Shown: in pieces, positions 22,097-34,016 of the stretch
How positions within the stretch are numbered: position 1 is the first letter of the stretch
Layout of the letters: each line of letters opens with the position of its first letter
Origin: Paratinospora sagittata
Lineage: Eukaryota; Streptophyta; Magnoliopsida; Ranunculales; Menispermaceae
NCBI GenBank assembly: GCA_035771175.1
Contig: CM069607.1
Coordinates: forward strand, 15,446,001-15,510,000
Direction of reading: 5' to 3'
Length of the DNA: 64,000 nucleotides
Position numbers and translations under genes: made by a program
Notes under the pieces: model-generated
Database searches by the model: none
Told to the model about the DNA's origin: nothing
The model's input: the letters and a program-made list of their open reading frames with translations, nothing else

Positions 22097-22258
22097 TTTT
22101 GCCTCTATGCCAATCCAGTTACCATATCTTTAATTGCAATAAGATTGGACTAAATAGTTGTAAGTGTGGTGGTGTGTGAATCATGAATCTCACGGAGCTG
22201 CTAGTGGATACGAGCAAAATGAAAAGAGCTGGCAGCTGCAGGTGGAGCTGGCTGATTG
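22097..22258 (-). pseudogene. Middle piece of the F2 second ORF
   Basis: A short island between two solo LTRs. The minus strand reads QPAPPAAASSFHF and LREIHDSHTTTLTTI, then SNLIAIKDMVTGLA, a coiled region seen downstream of the plant transposon protein domain in related ORFs. It shows both LTRs inserted into the same gene. Confidence 0.55.
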
Positions 22259-24247
22259 TGTCACGACTCCTTCGATAAGGTGACGTCACGACCAACACAT
22301 AATACCATATACGCCATACATAGAGGATGATACCCTGTAAACCTTCTTTCTTAACAAAATACACGAAAATCCCTAAAAAGTTTTGGCAAAACCTCCCCAT
22401 AAATATGTTGTTCTAAAAAATTCCTGATAATCTACAAAATCCACCAAATATCAAATCTCATGACACCACAAACACACTAATCATTTACACAATCCAACAT
22501 CATATGATAATCACATGAACATGAACCAAACTCCTTAATCATACATATGTCAAGGTAGTAGATGACAAGTATTGATGAACCCTTTGTAGCCTTGCCCTTG
22601 CCCTTGTAGTCACCACCTATAATGAAAGAAAATTTGGGGTGAGCTACAACAAGCTCCGGGAATAATCTATCTGTGACATTACATATGCATTTAAATAAAT
22701 GATGGCATGTAAATCGTTATAAAACATATATGCAAACAACATATAATAACAATACATGTTCAAGATATAATTTGCGCCACTCTATACATTTATACAATGC
22801 ATAAGCAAATAAGCAAATCCTCACAATCAGGTACATGAGCGCATCTTTCTTCATTATGCATATTCAAGGATAGATCTGCCTCATCTGACCATCGACGCCG
22901 ATCATTTCAGGGATTCATCCTTTTTTAGGAACTGTACCAATGCCATGAGTATTTACTCTATACTCATGCGAGTCTACGAACCTAGAGACTTACCCCAATG
23001 GAAATGATCACATACCTTACTTACTCTAGTAAGCCTAAGTATGTTCGATGTTCCAAAAACACGTTTTCATGCATTCAATACATAATGCTTATAATCATGC
23101 TTTCATTTCATAAAAACAAAATTTTATAATTACAATGCTACACAAAAGAACATAGATAGAAATACTCACAAACAATAGTGTACAATCTACATTACATTTT
23201 TCTACACTTTTAGTTCAAATAGGTTCAATTGCTCACTTAATAGCACCAATGACAGCATAAGCACCTCACTTGCCAATTGATCAAATCATCAATTTCTTCA
23301 ACAAATTTATGCAATGATAAGCAATTATCATTGCCAAAACTATTCCCAATCAATACTCAATCATAATTCACATTGAAACACATCAAAACACCATTTAAAA
23401 TCATCTCCAAACCCTCAGCCGCTTCATCACAGCTGGGTTTGAAAATCAACATTTGAACCATGGAAAATCATTAATTTTATCATGAAACAACTCAAAATTC
23501 AGAAAGGAACCATTTACCTTTGATTTAACCAAGCAAATCACACAATTCCAGCTCAAAACCCACTTTTTCAAGTTTTCAATCTAGCCATGGAAATTATCCA
23601 ATTTTCACATATGTTAAACAACTTGATGAGAAGAATTCAAATTCATGAATTTTAGCTAGAAATAACCAATCCTTAACTTGGATTTTTGTTTCTCTAGCTC
23701 ATTCCCCTTCTTCATTTCCGTTGCTCTGGTTTCTTTTAGCTCCAGCAAGTGAGAATGTGTTACAAATGCTAAGAAATGACGTTTAAAACAATTGCAAACC
23801 ACCACACTGTCCATTTTTAAAAATTGCCAGGCCCACAGAGAAGCGCGTTTCTCCCCAAGGAAACACGCTTCCTTGCTGCATAGAAAATGGATTTCCTTTG
23901 GAATTTTCGTGAGAAATGCGTTTCCTTGAGAATTTTTGAAAAACCATGCTCTCGGGTTTTTATTAGAGAAACGCGTTTTCCTTTAAGAAATGCGTTTCTT
24001 TGAACATTTTCAGAAACTTTTCATCTCGGGTTTTTTTTACAGAAATGCATTTCTCCATGTTCCAGGTGAAAAAATTACTAAGTGTTGGGTTTTCATGCTA
24101 TGTGTAGGGTCTAGGTACAAATACCACCCAAAAATACACACAGTCACCCTATTCTAAGGCCATACACCTACGTATACGCGTAAAAATATGCCTGACAATA
24201 CGTATGAGTCAACGTACAAGTTTGACTCGTAAGTATGGGGTGTTATA
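22259..24247 (-). mobile_element. Solo LTR, gypsy-type, 2 kb
   Basis: Plus-strand left edge TGTCACGACTCC, right edge GGGGTGTTATA, so the minus strand begins TATAACACCCC with a decayed TG. Flanks are GATTG (22254-22258) and GACTTG (24248-24253), consistent with a 5-bp TSD with one extra base. A GGGGTGAGCTAC phrase (22637-22648) is the reverse complement of the conserved GTAGCTCACCCC motif of other LTRs. Near its U3 end (23830-24055) are GAGAAACGCG- and AAACGCGTTT-like words similar to those in the F2 LTR. No coding sequence seen. Confidence 0.75.
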
Positions 24248-24960
24248 GACTTGGACTAGCTTTATCTCGGGGAGGGTCATCAGCCGAATCATTTGAAGAG
24301 CTGCTCGAAACAGTCTCATCACCATTAGAGGATTCTTCAAGAACGACATCCTCCATCTCATCCGATGATGGGTTACTCGGATGAGGAGACTCGAAATACC
24401 CGTAACATTTTCCCTCTAGCACCTGCTTGGGAATAAGCCATCTTTGCATGCGACGAACGTAATAAAATCCCATATTATGCAATGTACCCTCATCGACAAC
24501 GTCTCTCGGCTGGACATGATGCACCGGTAGAATGGTGGAGAGATCTATGCTTACTTACTCAAATAATGGAGTGAGGTGCATCGCGTACAGTAAAACATGT
24601 GAATGAGCCATAGTAGTCGCGATGTGATGCACTAGGGATGTGAGAAAGATTCACCCTTGTTCCTAAAGTAATCGCTCATATAAGAGAGAAATCGATCTTT
24701 GTAACCTTACTTCGACTGCTTTTCCTCGGAAGAATAACTTGAGAGATGATGTTGTGAATCAAATGGGGCATAAAAAAGAAAACAATGTTGGAGTACTTTT
24801 TTGGGTACGAAGGAAACTCTTTTCTCTTTGAAAAATTATTCAATGCTTCCAATGTATCAAAACCCAGAAAGTTGACATTACCAGGGTGATCCTTAGATTT
24901 CTTAGATGGAATGACATCCTCATCATCATAAATGCTGAATTTTTCTAATTCCTTTTCTAA

Positions 24961-26250
24961 AGATATTTTAGGATCGACCTCATCAAACTTTATGTGGATA
25001 GATTCTTCTACTATTTTTGATGTCTTGTTGACACTCTGTAAGCTTTGCTATAGGAAGAGTATCCTAGAAATATGCCTATATTAGATTTAGGATCAAACTT
25101 GTCTAAATCTTCCTTATCATTCAAAATAAAACACTTGCATCCAAACATTCTAAAGTGACTAATGTTGGGTTTTCTACCCTTCCACAATTCATATGGTGTT
25201 TTATTTATTTTCTTCCTAATCATGGTTCTATTCATCACATAGTAAGCAGTGTTTATGGCTTCAGCCCAAAAATACTTTGCCACGTTATACTCACATAACA
25301 TGGTGCTACACATCTCCTAAAGTGTTCGATTATTCCTTTCGACAACTTCATTCTATTTTGGAGTTCTGGAGGCTGAAAGGTGATGAGATGTATCCTTGTT
25401 TGTTACAGAAATCTTCAAGATTCTTGTTAACAAACTCTCCACCCCAATCGCTTCGAATAATAGTGATCTTATAACCCTTCTCATTTTTAACATGAGAGCA
25501 AAATTGTACAAACACATTAAACACCTCATGCTTATGAGCAAGAAAGTATACCCCCGTGAATATAGTGAAATCATCCACAATAACAAAGTAATATGATTTT
25601 CCATCTAAGCTATGGGTATGTGTAGGTCTAAACAAATCCATGTGGATAAGTTCTAGAGCTCTAGATATAGAGTTCTTGTTTTTTCTCTTGAAGGAGGACT
25701 TTGTGTGGTTACCCAGTTGACAAAGCTCACATACTCTATCCTTCAAGTACACTCCTTTAAGAATGCCTCAAGCAAGGTCAAATTTAGCAAGCCTCGAGAT
25801 TTTATCCATCCCAATATGAGCTAGCCTCCTATGAGACAACCATGCATCATTATGTTGAACAACACTTAACCATGAGACATTCTGATCACCAATATCGTGA
25901 AAATCAAACACATACACATTTTTATTTCTAAAAAGCAACAAAGGCAATGCAACCATCATCATGCTTTACAATACATGTAGTTGCTTCAAACGAAATGGCA
26001 TATCCCTTGTCACACAATTGGCTTATGGTCAAGAGGTTAGGCTTCAGGCCATCAACAAAAAGAACATCAAAAATAGTTAAGAGATCGTTACCTACTTTGC
26101 CGTCGTAGATGATTTTCCCCTTGTTGTTGTCCTCGAAAGTGACAACTCTTCCATCTTTGCAGGAGAGGTTCAAAATTTGGATCCGTCATCAATCATGTGC
26201 CTTGAGCACCCCCTATCAAGATACCATGAGTCATGTTTGGAGCCATCTTA
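24961..26250 (-). pseudogene. F2 copia protease, GAG-pre-integrase and integrase
   Basis: Minus-strand order: protease with WYLDRGCSRHM (about 26205-26237), where the catalytic D-S/T-G is D-R-G; GAG-pre-integrase with HRRLAHIGMDKISRL (about 25780-25850); integrase zinc region CELCQLGNHTKSSF (25740-25690); integrase core with IHMDLFRP, IIRSDWGGEF and VERNNRTL, the three D-D-E elements of copia integrases; then TPYELWKGRKPNISHFRMFG (from about 25200) and IGIFLGYSS. The typical 'EESIH..FDE' follows at about 25010-24970. RT, which should come next, is missing and the frame runs into the plant transposon protein ORF. Stops and frameshifts at 25316, 25765, 25925 and elsewhere. Confidence 0.88.
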
Positions 26251-26561
26251 CACCACATGAGAAACCTTTGATTTTGGTACCCAAACAACTTTAGGTCCTT
26301 GTGGGTTAGCAGCATTCAAGATAGACTTTTCAATCCATGCTAATTTTCCCTTTTTCTTATTTCTAATGGGACATCTCACAATAGTATGGCCTAGCCTATT
26401 GCAATGATGGCAAATAGGTGTTTTGGTCAGCAGGTGATCATAGGTTTTTTGTTTAGACCCTACATTATATCCTAGACCAGCCCTGTTGAATGCACACCGC
26501 TGTGAACTCATCATCATGTCAAACATCTTCTGTCCATTTGTGAACTTGGTCACTGTGGATA

Positions 26562-27093
26562 TCAAATCTTCCACTCTTTTTGAGTGTCTCTCTCCTCATT
26601 GATGTTTTGTAGGTTCACTTGAAGTGCACCATTGGTCTTAAGGCGTGACTCTGTTTCCTCTAAGGTTGTATTCAAAACCTTTTTAAGCTTCTTATTTTTC
26701 TGGATTTTCCTTTCTAGTTGACTTTTCACAAAATCAAAATCATTAGCATCAACTAAATCATCGAAGTCATCAAAGTTTTCAGGGTCAAAAGTTTTTACCT
26801 TCGTGCTTGCCATCAAACACAATACCACTTTCTCATCACCAGATTCTGACTCGTTCTCACTTGATAAAGAATCATCCCATGTTGTTTTGAGGACCTTCTT
26901 TTCTTTTCTTTTTTGCTGTTGAAGGTATTCCTTTTCTTGTTCGGGCACTCGCTCTTCACATGTCTCGGCTTGTTACATCTGAAACATATCAGTTCGTTTG
27001 GTTTTGCACCAAATTTCTTACCCTTGTGGAATTTTGAGCTGGACCCGACTTTTCCTCTTTTTCTCACAATTTGGCTAAGTCTTTCGGAAAGCA
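26562..27093 (-). pseudogene. F2 copia gag, C-terminal half with CCHC knuckle
   Basis: Reads LSERLSQIVRKRGKV, FHKGKKFGAKPNELI and then CFRCNKPRHVKSECP, a perfect CX2CX4HX4C knuckle (about 26930-26975). A Glu/Lys-rich coiled stretch follows (26930-26570). A second knuckle CHHCNRLGHTIVRC lies just downstream at about 26365-26405, in front of the protease. Gag binds RNA and builds the virus-like particle. The N-terminal half was moved 11.5 kb away by G1; the join across TSD TAGCC restores the frame ...DEVAM-LSERLSQ. Confidence 0.88.
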
Positions 27094-27457
27094 TAGCCTG
27101 TCACACCCCGTTCTGTTATAAAAAAAAAATCGCAACAGATCATAGAATCGGAGTGCGAACAATCTTGGACATCAACATAGATCTTTTTATTCATCCTCTT
27201 TGTATATAGAGGGTACAAAGTACAAGAGGTACATTATTTTACATACACGAGTATGCAATGGAAATTACATCAAAACTCACTCTAGATCTAACTCGACGTT
27301 CGTACCCTATGCGCCTCGCGCCGCATATAGCTCATGTTAACTTTCTCTTTTGACCAAAATGTCTAAGCCTTGAAAATGTTAGCAACGGAGTAAGCTATCG
27401 CCCAGTAGGTCAAGCATATATTCCATGGATTATGACAATTATTAAATAGAGCATCAC

Positions 27458-30218
27458 TATGGCGACCCCGCACCTTGGACCACCATCCACGCGGGACGGC
27501 GTGCGGAATACCGGGGCAAGACACCCGGCGTAGGCATCTCCAACCACCCTCAACTCGTGTGAGGCGCTTGAGACCATATGAGCCTTATACAAAACTAAAA
27601 CATAACTTATGCAATTCTACCATCTAAAATAATCATCAAGATGAAACCATAAATAATCCATACATAAAACCATAACCCATCAGTCCATCAAGATGGACAT
27701 ACCTATATAGGTCCAAAAACCATGGGTACCAAAAATCAACCGTCATATTGGCCACATAATCTAACTACAAGAACCCAACTCACGAAATACTACAAATGTG
27801 AAAAGTGATATAATTACATAGTCCAAAATAAGAATACATCATAATTAAAACAAAGTTCACCAAAAGCGCCTCCTAACTCACGTTAAGGCCTTAAACTCTA
27901 CGCCGGCATGGTCCTCAAGAGATGACTACTCCCTTGCCCTTGTCATGAACAGAAGAACCTAAAAGAGGGGAATGAGGATGAGACAATGGTGCCCAGTGAA
28001 TAGTACTCAAATATGCCATCAATACTCATCAATAAAATGTCATGTATGCATGTCAACAATGTATAGAATGATTAAAACTCATAACATATAGATATCAAGC
28101 ATTTATAATAGTTCGATGCAAGTAAAATCCTATCATTTCGATTCGACATTCCATATGCATTGGGGTTACTAGTGCACGTATATTTTACCGTACCTTTCCC
28201 ATCCCCAAACATTTCCTTTCTAAACCCTCCTATGACAAGGTTAAGTCTCCCTATTAGCCAGATAGATGAGCCAAATCAAGGTCATAAGGTTTTCTCAAAT
28301 CAATGCATCATTCAAACCATTAGAATATGTTTCATGCTTTCAAACATACAAGATATAAGTAATATGATGACATAAAAGATTTAAACATAAATGAAGTCTA
28401 CTCACAACCAAGCCTCGCGAGAGTATCTAACCACACACGGTAACCCAAACCGATTCAACCAATATAAGATCCTGAAATGATCATCAATATCCAAAACATA
28501 CATCAATTTCTATGTTCAGCCACATAGAAAATATACATCATTTTATCAACCCACATATAGACAATAGGTCTATATTTCCTCTAATTTCAACATACATCTC
28601 AATCCACATGTCATAGGCCTCTAATGCCTAAGTTCCATTCACAAATCATCCATTCGACCATAATTACCAACATTCAATCCCTAGGCATAAACATGCCCAA
28701 ATTGGGGAATTTAATCACATATAGGCCTAACCCATGACATGGTCACCACTAATCAATTAATAGCACAAACAACTCTAATCATACTCAATTAGACATAAAA
28801 TGCATCAATTCCATGTCTTAAGGTCAAAGGCATCAAAAGCCCTAAAATATGGAAATTTCCCTTACTAGGCCATATTGCCAATTTACACAAGGTCACCATG
28901 TTCAGCCATGCTAATCCACTGATTTAGCATCAAGGATTCATCGACAAGGCCTATTAGTCAACATAGTTGACATGCAAGGCCTAATCTCAACTCTAGGACA
29001 AAATCCCTAAATTTGAGCAAATCCCAAAATTCATGGCCTAGGCCAAATTTGCACTACACCTAAGGTTTTCAGCAAGCAAGATCAGTAAATTGAACCATGA
29101 ATCATCCAAATTTACCCATAAGATCAACATATATGACATGCAACTTGAATGGAAAACCCTAAGTTCATAACCTAGGTTTAGGTCAAATACGTGGCTAAAC
29201 ATTAATTACACTCCTAATTCAATGCACTGTTTGGATGTAACAAACTACCAAACGAAATATCCAATAACTAAATTAACCGTTCAGATTCAAGAAAATCAAG
29301 AGACAAACCTTCTGTCCAAAATTGAGCTAAATCCAATGGCAGATCAAAGATATATGTCTCTTTGATTAAGACAACTCAAATTGAACGGTTTCTCATCTCT
29401 TACTGCAAATACTTGAACTCAGACGATTATATCTCCCAAAATTCTCAAGCAGTCAACATCTTAACCGTACTTAATACAACAAGTTTAGTTGTGAACAATA
29501 TGCGGAAGTATCACATCCATCCAATAGTAGATTTAGGAGATCTAAACTGTGCGAGAAATCCAAATTTTTGACCAACTGTGTTTGGGAGGTTATATCTCTC
29601 AGAAGAAAACTCCAATCAAGATCTTCACAGACCAGAATGAAGAACCATAAGAGACGAATTGGCTGACAAATTTTCAGCTTGATCCGGCCACGGATCTAGG
29701 AGATCAAACCTCTGATCAAAACGTTGCTAAGACTTCCCTTCAAACAACTTCTGTTCTCTTTCTCTTCTTTTTTTTTCCCTCCACTCAACTCACTCTCTAA
29801 GACGTCTTTGGAGAAGAGAAGTGGGGCATGGGACACTTGTCCACTCTCATGCACCAACTTGACATGTGTTGGTCTCATACTTCCCATACCAACCACATGT
29901 AGTTTAATCAATTACATGCTTCCATGTATCTTAATGTCCAATCCATCTAATACACCAAATTTTCATTCTCATTAATCCCTTTTATTCAATCAATCATAAC
30001 CCATATCAATTCAGGGCTTAATGGGCCCATGCATAAATAATAATAACACGTGCATTATGCTTTTATTTAACATAACTCATATACAATTTATAATGCACAC
30101 ATTTATATACATTATCAAGCATCAAATACACAAAAATATATATCAAACAAACACACAGAGTTCAGGCAACATGCAAATGGGTTATGGGCTAGATGAAAAG
30201 ACTTTTAGGGGCGTTACA
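27458..30218 (-). mobile_element. Solo LTR, family S, nested in G1 LTR
   Basis: Perfect TSD ATCAC (27453-27457 and 30219-30223). The minus strand begins TGTAACGCCCCTAAAAG and ends GGTCGCCATA. The empty site, GAGCATCACAATCAC, is seen in the sister LTR unit near 30850. It is the same family as 7072-9934 in opposite orientation and keeps the single ancestral 61-bp unit (29810-29875). No gene. Confidence 0.92.
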
Positions 30219-31454
30219 ATCACAATCACAAATATCAGATAAACACAACATGAACATCGTCAATATTTTATTTAACCATTAACCAGTAAACATTCATAAT
30301 ATGCCGTCACGTAAGGCTTCGTGACCAAGCACCACCATGGGTTTACGTATAGATGTCCATCTCCAGGAAAATCTGTCCTCGGTTCACACCATATGTCCAT
30401 CCCCAGGGAAATTCATATAACCAATATTTCAATAGTAAGGTACAACCCAGTCCTTACATCTCCTTTTGGTTGACACAATAAAGTTTACAACAGAGGTCCA
30501 TCACCACACCCCGTTTTATTATCAAAAAAAAAAATCGCAACAGATCATAGAACCGGAGTGCAAACAATCCTGGACATCAACATAGATCATTTTATTCATC
30601 CTCTTTGTATACAGAGGGTACAAAGTACACGAGGTACATTATTTAACATACACGAGTGCGCAATGAAAATTACATCAAAACTCTTGATCTAAGTCGACGT
30701 CTATACCCTATGCGCCTCGCGCCCGCACGTAGCTCATGTTAACTTTCTCTTTTGACCAAAACGTTTAAGCCCTGAAAATGTTAGCAACGGAGTAAGCTAT
30801 CGCCCAGTAGGTCAAGAAGATATTCCATGGATTATGACAATTAATAAAAAGAGCATCACAATCACAGATTTCAAATAAACACAACATGAACATTGCCAAT
30901 ATTTTATTTAACCATTAACCAGCAAACACTCATAACACACCGTCACGTAAGGCTTCGTGGCCAAGCATCATCCTGCGTTCACGTATAGATGTCCATCTCC
31001 AGGGAAATCTGTCCTGGGTTCATACTATATGTCCATCCCATGGAAATTTATATAACCAATATTTCAATAGTAAGGTACAACCAAGTCCGTACATCTCCTT
31101 TTGGCTGACACAATAAAGTTTATAGCAGAGGTGCACCACCTAGGGTTGACTCAATCAAGTGGGCATTCATGCACCACGAGCGACTCTCATGGGCCAAAAT
31201 TTTCAATAATCAATCCACAAGTCACGAACGGCTTACGTACCTAGGTGGTTACGTTGTCTACTAACTTTCATGGTGAAGCTTCAAAGACCAAGGAAGAATA
31301 TCGTCTCGTGCACAACCTTGGCATATACCTTTTATAATGTGTTTCAATGTGAAATCAAAGGTTATGCATTAGGACATATTTTAGCGATGTCTATTGATGC
31401 CTAAATGATAGTCATAAGGATTGGCCATCACCATCGCGCATAATAAGGACATCA

Positions 31455-31580
31455 CAGGGAAAAATATTGTATACGTGAATAGCGTTGTACACATGAATAG
31501 TACCATGTATGTGAATAGTATTGTATGTGAATTGTACCATATACGTGAATAATACTGTTTATGTGAATAGTACTATATGA
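31455..31580. repeat. Minisatellite of about 17-18 bp in G1 3' LTR
   Basis: About seven degenerate units of the type GTGAATAGTACCATATAC. A shorter version is at about 37866-37965 in the 5' LTR, so the array is part of the LTR and differs in length between its two copies. Confidence 0.8.
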
Positions 31581-32155
31581 CAAGGCTGTTCCAAAGGAAC
31601 AACTTTCAATAAAATCAAGCAGACAAGTCCCCAACCTGAGTGGTGGAGTCACAATGGTCTCGCTTAATTACCACTCTTCTAGAGCAGCAAGTTGCCTCCT
31701 GTTCACTATTCAAAGGTACTTGGGACAAGACTGTGTTTGGCTAATTAAATCAATTACTAATTCAACAGAGTAATGGTATGGCGCGTGGATTCCTTATACC
31801 AAGGTACATGCATAAATGGTATGGTGTAAGTGAATATCAGACATAATGAATAGTGCATGATAACTTTATGAAAAGACCTAATACATACAAACCTATGCCT
31901 TCATCCCCAACTTCAACTTGCACGCTTTCCAAAGTTGCACCGCAAGGATGGAGGGTTTCCAAGCGAGTCTTAGAGAAATAGAGAATTTCAAGAGGAGAGA
32001 GAAAATCTTAAAGAAGGGAGAGAAATCTCCAAGTGAGAGGGAGAGCAAGAGAGGGAAGGAAAAGTGGTGAGAAATAATGAGAGGAAGGAACCCCTTTTTA
32101 TAGGGGTCCCAAATATGGGGGAGCCCTCATAAGGGCCCCCCCTTGAGGTATTACA

Positions 32156-34011
32156 TTATAGCCCCCTTAAAGGAATTTTGCCCTCGAAATTTAGTCGATG
32201 TTGTACTATCATCGTTATTAGTATTGTGAAATGATGAATATGAAGGACAAAGCTTGTTGAGGTCAAAGAGGGCGGGAGAGTCGGACAATTTTGATATGGC
32301 TTTGTGTTTCCCTACTATATGAAAGTTACCAATTGTTTTTTGATGTTCATCCTTTACTCCTGTTCAACCTTTTCTTGTTTGTAAGTCGTGGCTATTTTGA
32401 CAATCTCTTGATAATTCTTATACTTAAAGAAGGTAGAGCTTCATTGGATAATCTTAATTATATTTGTTTCATTTGGCACTTTATCTCGATACTTCTTAGT
32501 CATTTCTCTACTTCTTTGTATAAATATGATCTTATGCCTCATATCGTGCCTTATTTCTGGTTAAGTACATATTACCTTCGAGTTAGTTATGAGTGGTTTT
32601 CCTTGATAAGGCTAACTAACTCTGTGTTCGTCGGACACTGAAAATCAAATGAACTCGAGGTTGTGGACCTCCTCCTCAATCAACAACTATGTTTCGTATG
32701 ATTATAAGGTTTGTCTGTCGTGACTGAATTTCTTCGTTTATATCCTTTACTATAGATATAGTGATTGTTGTTCATTAGCACCAATGATCTCGTCACGTGC
32801 TATTGATTTCTTCATCTACAGTTAGATGAGGTCTAGTCTTATTTTGTTGGATGCATCTACGTTTTATTTAACATGGAATTGTAAATTCCCATTTCTAGCT
32901 TATGTTCTTAGGTATGGTTATCATGGATCACTGTTCCTAACTTTTCTAGGGTTAGGGACTGGAGTTGTGACTTTTAATTAGGTATCTTTGATTTCTAGCT
33001 TAATCCCGATATCCAATCCTAAAATCCAAAACATGACACATTGGGTTGGCCAAATTTAAAAATAGTTTGGCAACTTGACTAAAATAAGGTGTTTGGTTCA
33101 AAACCAGTTGAAAAATCCTCCAACTTTTGGATTGGTTCCAGTTTCAAGTCGTCAACCAAAAATACCTTTGTTCCACTTATAATCATCCTGATGCACTATC
33201 GTACACGAATGCATCGCAAAACAAATGCAGCAATCAAGTTCTGTGAATATTCAGATCTCAAGCCATAACAAGTATCCTCCAAGTTTGTCCGTCCCATACC
33301 GTCCAAGCTTGGTGATAGAAGCTATATCCTGGTTTCTAAAAATTCACCACACAATGTGAACCATCCAAAAACTCAACCTATAACTAGTATCCTTCAAGTT
33401 TGTCTGTCCCATACTAGCCAAACTTGGTGATACAAGTTATAAATTGGTTTTTAGAGATTCACCACACAGGGCTACAGGTCCTCCATGTCCAAAATATTCT
33501 AGGTATCCTCTACATTCGTTGCATCCCATACCACCCCGAATACACCAATAAAAGGTCAATCAAGGTCATGAAATTCTCGTCAAGCATTCTATCCTAAATT
33601 CTCCAATGGTAGTATCATCCATTTTTCATGTTCTTCCTTAATGAACTCGTATTGTAGCCTACCAACTGCACCGCATTTTACAATGGTCTTAACCAGCTTG
33701 AACCATATGGTATCCTTCTTTCGAACCACTTTTTTTTCCCAAAAAACTTCATGTTACATTATCGCAACCAATATTCGGATGCTAGGGCGAAAATACCTCT
33801 CACTTCAAGTTCTAGTCGGTTTGTTAATTTCAGGTGTCTTTGAGCATGAGGACACTGGTGCATTAAGGCTCTGAATTACATTCCTTTAAATCAGTTTGAT
33901 CAATATAACATTTTTCTTTGGATGATATACAATTGTTTGCTCATTCGACATTTTTCTCAAGAACCTAAAATTTTGCAAGCTTTCAAGGTTTTCCATCTTT
34001 TCTTATGCTCG
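32156..34011 (-). other. G1 polypurine tract and 3' half of non-coding interior
   Basis: The minus strand reads TTTAAGGGGGCTATAA and then the LTR start TGTAATACC: the polypurine tract. The rest is AT-rich. A 116-residue plus-strand frame (32291-32641) is antisense to the element, Leu/Phe/Tyr-rich and unlike any family I know; probably chance. Around 33280-33430 a phrase about 140 bp long (GTCCCATAC..CCAA.CTTGGTGATA) is repeated. No gag or pol motif was found on either strand. Confidence 0.6.
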
Positions 34012-34016
34012 CAAGC

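Larger units (their letters stand above)
17902..24960 (-). pseudogene. 'Putative plant transposon protein' ORF of F2, split by two LTR insertions
   Basis: On the minus strand from about 24870: HLIHNIISQVILPRK, VTKIDFSLI, LGTRVNLSHI, a region about the Met-rich 'AH..LLY' segment, then VHHVQPRDVVDEGTLHNMGF. This matches the plant-specific domain often labelled 'putative plant transposon protein' (Transposase_32-like), found in LTR-element gag-like proteins. An acidic Ser-rich stretch follows (24400-24260). Past solo LTR 22259-24247 the frame continues QPAPPAAASSFHFARIH and TTTLTTI.SNLIAIKD (22258-22097), and past solo LTR 18142-22091 it reads RFLGYSDD and so on to about 17930. Several stops and frameshifts. 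The role of the domain is not known; nucleic-acid binding or capsid function is only a guess. It replaces the position where copia elements carry RT. Confidence 0.65.
27099..32155 (-). repeat. G1 3' LTR with a partial tandem duplication
   Basis: Two LTR starts are present: 27099 (TGTCACACCCCGTTCTG) and about 30500 (CACCACACCCCGTTTTA). The first runs about 0.63 kb (27099-27457 and 30224-30498) and stops at AGAGGTCCATCACC; the second repeats that part and runs to the true end ATTACA (32155). The 5' LTR has only one start. This looks like an illegitimate duplication within the LTR, or a truncated second LTR fused to it. A solo LTR interrupts the first unit. TATA on the minus strand, CTATAAAAAGGGG, is at about 32092-32105. 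Confidence 0.75.

Noticed and set aside
32291..32641. 116-residue hydrophobic frame in G1 interior
   Set aside because: Antisense to the element, no family resemblance, AT-rich composition; could be reconsidered if conserved in other copies.
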